From Siphonodentalium dalli (taxonomy: Eukaryota > Mollusca > Scaphopoda > Gadilida > Siphonodentaliidae): a DNA stretch of 64,000 bases. Made by a program: the position numbers and the translations under genes. The stretch is taken from the NCBI GenBank assembly GCA_032622095.1, contig CP136067.1, positions 198,734,052 to 198,798,051 of the forward strand, read 5' to 3'. Every line of letters starts with the position of its first letter. Position 1 is the first letter of the stretch. Positions 61,201-64,000 of the stretch are shown piece after piece. Below the pieces are notes generated by a model. The model was not told where the DNA came from. It was given only the letters and a program-made list of their open reading frames with translations, and searched no databases.

Positions 61201-63697
61201 AAAGCCTTGGTGCCATCTCGATTGTATCCCCATGAAGTTATATATAGAACACATACAGACAGATATATATTTACAAATATATCTAGGCACCAAATGTGAC
61301 GTTTTAACACGCACGATTTTATTCCTAGTATCATTTGAGAAGAACGTATATGAATTTGATGTTAATTGGCACTAAACATATTTCTATCTGTTTTGGTGAC
61401 CCGTCCGTCCCTATTTCAGTGGCGCTACATTTGACATCATTACACCACAAACTTAGACTCATTATGGAGATGAATATATATAAAATTGTTGAAAATTGGC
61501 GAATATACATGTACATTTGTATCAAATTTAGGGCCCCCATATATATCACCCAAACGGCAACAATTTGGCGTATTTAAACCACACGATTAGATTCCTCGTA
61601 TCACGGAGAAGAATATGTATCAGTCTGGTGGAAATCGGCGCTAAACATATTGTTTATCCACTTTTGTGTCTCTCTCGCCCTCTGTGGACCCCTGTCTCGA
61701 ATGGCGTCTTTAAACCACACAATTAGACTCCTGATATCATGGAGATAAATATTTATAAGTTTGGTGCCAATCGGCGACTAAACAATTTTTGTTATCAAAT
61801 TTAGTGAACACCCCACACCCCACACCACCTCTCACACAAACAGCACGAATATAGAGTCGTTAAATTACATGATTTGATTCCTCGTATCATGGATAAGAAT
61901 ACGTATCAATTTGTGGAAATTGGCGCTAAAATTATTGTGTATCAATTCTGGCGCCCCTCTCCTTATTAGTGCACCCCTGACTCGAATGACGCCACTGCTA
62001 ACAGTTTTAAGCCACACCATTAGACTCATCATACCATGTGGATGATTTTGTATAAGTTTGTTAGCAATCGGTGACTAAACCAATTCTTATCAAATTTAGT
62101 GCATACCCCCCCCCCCCCAAATCTCACATCCAAACGACACCAATTTGGTGTTTTTAAATCATACAATTAGATTCCTTGTATCATGGAGAAGAATGTGTAT
62201 TAATTTGGTGGACATCGGCGCTAAAATTATTTGTTATCAATGTTGGCGCCCCTCTCCCTTTCAGTGCGCCCCTGACTCAAATGACGCCACTTGTGACAAC
62301 TTTAAGCCACCCCATTAGACTCCTCATAGCTCATACCGTGTGGATGATTTTGTATAAGTTTTTGTATAAAATTGGCGAGTATACAAATGCGTATCAAATT
62401 TAGGGGCTCCAAATCTCTCATCCCAACGGCACCAAGTTGGCGTATATAAACCACACGATTAGATTTCTCGTATCACGACAATATGTATCAATCTGGTGGA
62501 AATCAGCGCTAAACACATTGTTCATCTTGTTTCTGTTCCTCTCACCCTCTATGCATCCTGACTAGAATGGCCCCCACTTGTGACAGCTTGTGACATTCTT
62601 AAACCATACCATTAGACTCTTGATATCATGGAGATGATCATTGATAAGTTTGGTAAATAAATTTTGATCAAATTTAGTGCCCACTAACCCCCATCTCTCA
62701 CCCAAACAGAACCAGCATGGCGTCTTTAAATCACACGATCAGACTGCTCGCAATATGGATAAGAATGCGTATCACTTTGGTGGAAATTGGCGCTATAAAA
62801 TTATTGCGTATCAATTTTGGGGCCCCTCTGCCTTTCTGTTCAACCGTGACTCGAATGACGCCACTTTTGACAGATTTAAGCAACACAATTAGACTCCTCA
62901 TACCATGGGGATGATATTGTATAAGTGTGGTGGCAATCGGCGACTAACCCATTCTTATCAAATTGGGTGCCCCTCCCACAATCTTTCATCCAAACTACAC
63001 CAATTTGGAGTCTTAGATTAGATTCCTTTTATCATGGAGAAGAATATATATCAATTTGGTGGAAATCGACGCTAAAATTAGTTTGATCAATTTTGGTGCC
63101 CCTCTCCCCTTCCGTGCATCCCTGACGCGAATGGCGCCACATTTGACATATTTAAACAACACCGTTAGATTCCTCATATCATGGGAATTATTATATAAAA
63201 GTTTCGTGGCAATCGGCGGCATACATGTTTTCTACCCCTCCCCCTTTTCTGTCCCTGACAACGGCGTCACTTTAGAAAATTCTAACCCGCACCATTATCT
63301 TTCTCGTAAAAAGTTACCCCTAGTAGACCTTTTGGTGCCATCTAGAAGATCCCTCGGCGCTAAACTCAGTTTATAAATTTTGGTGACCCTCTCCCCTTCC
63401 GTGCATCCCTGACTCGAACGGCGCCACTCTTAACATATTTAAACCACACCATCAGATTCCTTATATCATGGGGATGATTATATATAAGTTTCGTGGCAAT
63501 CGGCGACAAAAAAAATTTCTGCTCCTCCCCCTGTTCTGCCCCTGACAACAACGGCGTCATTTAGAAAATCCTAACCCTCACCATTATCTTTTTCGTAAAA
63601 CGTTACCCCTAGTAGACCCCTTTGGTGCCATCTAGATGGTCCCCTGTGGATTTCTATAGAATACAGACAGACAGACATTCGCAGATATAGATAGAGA
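55259..63697 (-). mobile_element. non-autonomous Helitron-like element, copy B, with a nested insertion
   Basis: Minus strand. 5' end at 63697, TCTCTATCTATATCTGCG after A, then a GTCTGTCTGTCTG tract. 3' end at 55259 with hairpin CCTGGACAACGCCGGG, TACCCTG, CTAG and T. These are canonical Helitron signatures. Between about 61200 and 63250 is a ~285-bp degenerate tandem repeat, as in copy A at 12165 but inverted and longer (anchor GACGCCACTTxTGACA at about 61987, 62283, 62575, 62856 and 63136). A second 5'-end-like segment is at 61190-61290. Removing the 5,076-bp insertion and one ATTA leaves about 3.36 kb. No Rep/helicase ORF. Confidence 0.82.
55557..60632. mobile_element. 5,076-bp TIR element of unknown superfamily nested in copy B
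   Basis: Perfect 29-bp terminal inverted repeats, CGCGACCTGAGTTCC... (55557-55585) and its complement (60604-60632), flanked by ATTA on both sides (55553-55556 and 60633-60636). The flanks join into sequence that is continuous in copy A (about 14760-14840, inverted), so the insertion limits are supported independently. The interior shows no recognisable transposase. The longest frames are 70-104 codons, e.g. 56247-56468, 56953-57189 (RERDFVENYRWGPYKIRIRR), and on the minus strand 58140-58418 and 58873-59351. The left half is T/G-rich and the right half A/C-rich on the plus strand. A 4-bp duplication occurs in several DNA-transposon superfamilies (Sola, Ginger, Chapaev, some Academ), and I cannot choose between them. 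Confidence 0.85.
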
Positions 63698-64000
63698 TTA
63701 AGTATGCACGTGGGTACTCTAGTAAACCAATAGCCCTGTAAAGAAACCAATGCATTGAGCATTGTTATACAAACTATCATAGCCGAGATCAGATGATGTA
63801 GCATATCAATGTTTTATTCGGTTAATGAAAGATATTGTAATGAAAAAAGATTACGTTTCATCTCGTCTTCTGTTTTTCTGCATACATTTTACGACATTTC
63901 TAAAGCAGACGTAATGGCCGATCTTCATTTCCATCTCGTATGTTAGATAGGTTTTTTGCTCACTCAACGCAAGAGTCAATTATTGATTTGTTTGTGGTTG
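63698..64000. other. unassigned right edge
   Basis: No feature recognised in the last 300 bp. Confidence 0.45.

Overview
This window looks like intergenic DNA from an animal nuclear genome, most likely a marine invertebrate and perhaps a mollusc or other lophotrochozoan. The grounds are composition and repeat content: AT-rich DNA, many minisatellites, a tRNA-derived SINE, an esterase-bearing APE-type LINE, and Helitron-like elements with (CTGT)n tracts and internal core repeats of the kind described in bivalves and flies. The taxonomic guess is inference. I recognise no conserved host gene. The only convincing proteins belong to retrotransposons.

Layout. 1-8.3 kb: a 30-bp and a 46-bp minisatellite. 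The 46-bp array is split by a 6.26-kb TTAA-flanked DNA-transposon-like element (1496-7759) that itself carries two TTAA MITEs and a duplicated Helitron-end/foldback unit. A 36-bp repeat and a two-hairpin MITE follow. 8.3-12.2 kb: mostly featureless, one foldback. 12.2-15 kb: a non-autonomous Helitron-like element (copy A) with ~280-bp internal repeats. 15.6-17.9 kb: a tRNA-derived SINE, small palindromes, a second hairpin MITE and a 0.5-kb foldback. 17.9-21.9 kb: degenerate ~220-bp repeats holding a 5'-truncated LINE fragment, then a near-identical triplication ending in a 33-bp minisatellite. 22.8-24 kb: MITEs built of CTTAAG-centred palindromes.

24.6-27.5 kb and 35.1-38.2 kb: two head-to-tail arrays (3 and 7 units) of short non-autonomous Helitrons. 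Every unit starts TC, ends in a hairpin plus CTAG, and the arrays sit between A and T. Between them lie largely unique DNA, a foldback, a weak coding candidate at 31.6 kb and a 366-bp tandem duplication. 39.6-44.7 kb (minus strand): one nearly full-length LINE encoding an SGNH/GDSL esterase, an Asp-rich linker, an APE endonuclease and a reverse transcriptase, broken by two stops and two frameshifts. 44.8-46.3 kb: a ~120-bp repeat array split by a duplicated foldback unit. 46.5-55.2 kb: TTAA MITEs, inverted short-motif arrays, a long palindrome, a GATATC array and unassigned DNA.

55.26-63.70 kb (minus strand): a second copy (B) of the 12-kb Helitron-like element, interrupted by a 5,076-bp element with perfect 29-bp terminal inverted repeats and a 4-bp ATTA duplication. 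I could not assign this inserted element to a superfamily, and it is the best candidate here for something undescribed.

No genes work together in a host pathway. The region is best read as nested layers of transposons whose boundaries can be set because many of them interrupt repeats of known phase. All repeat matches were made by eye and need alignment to confirm.
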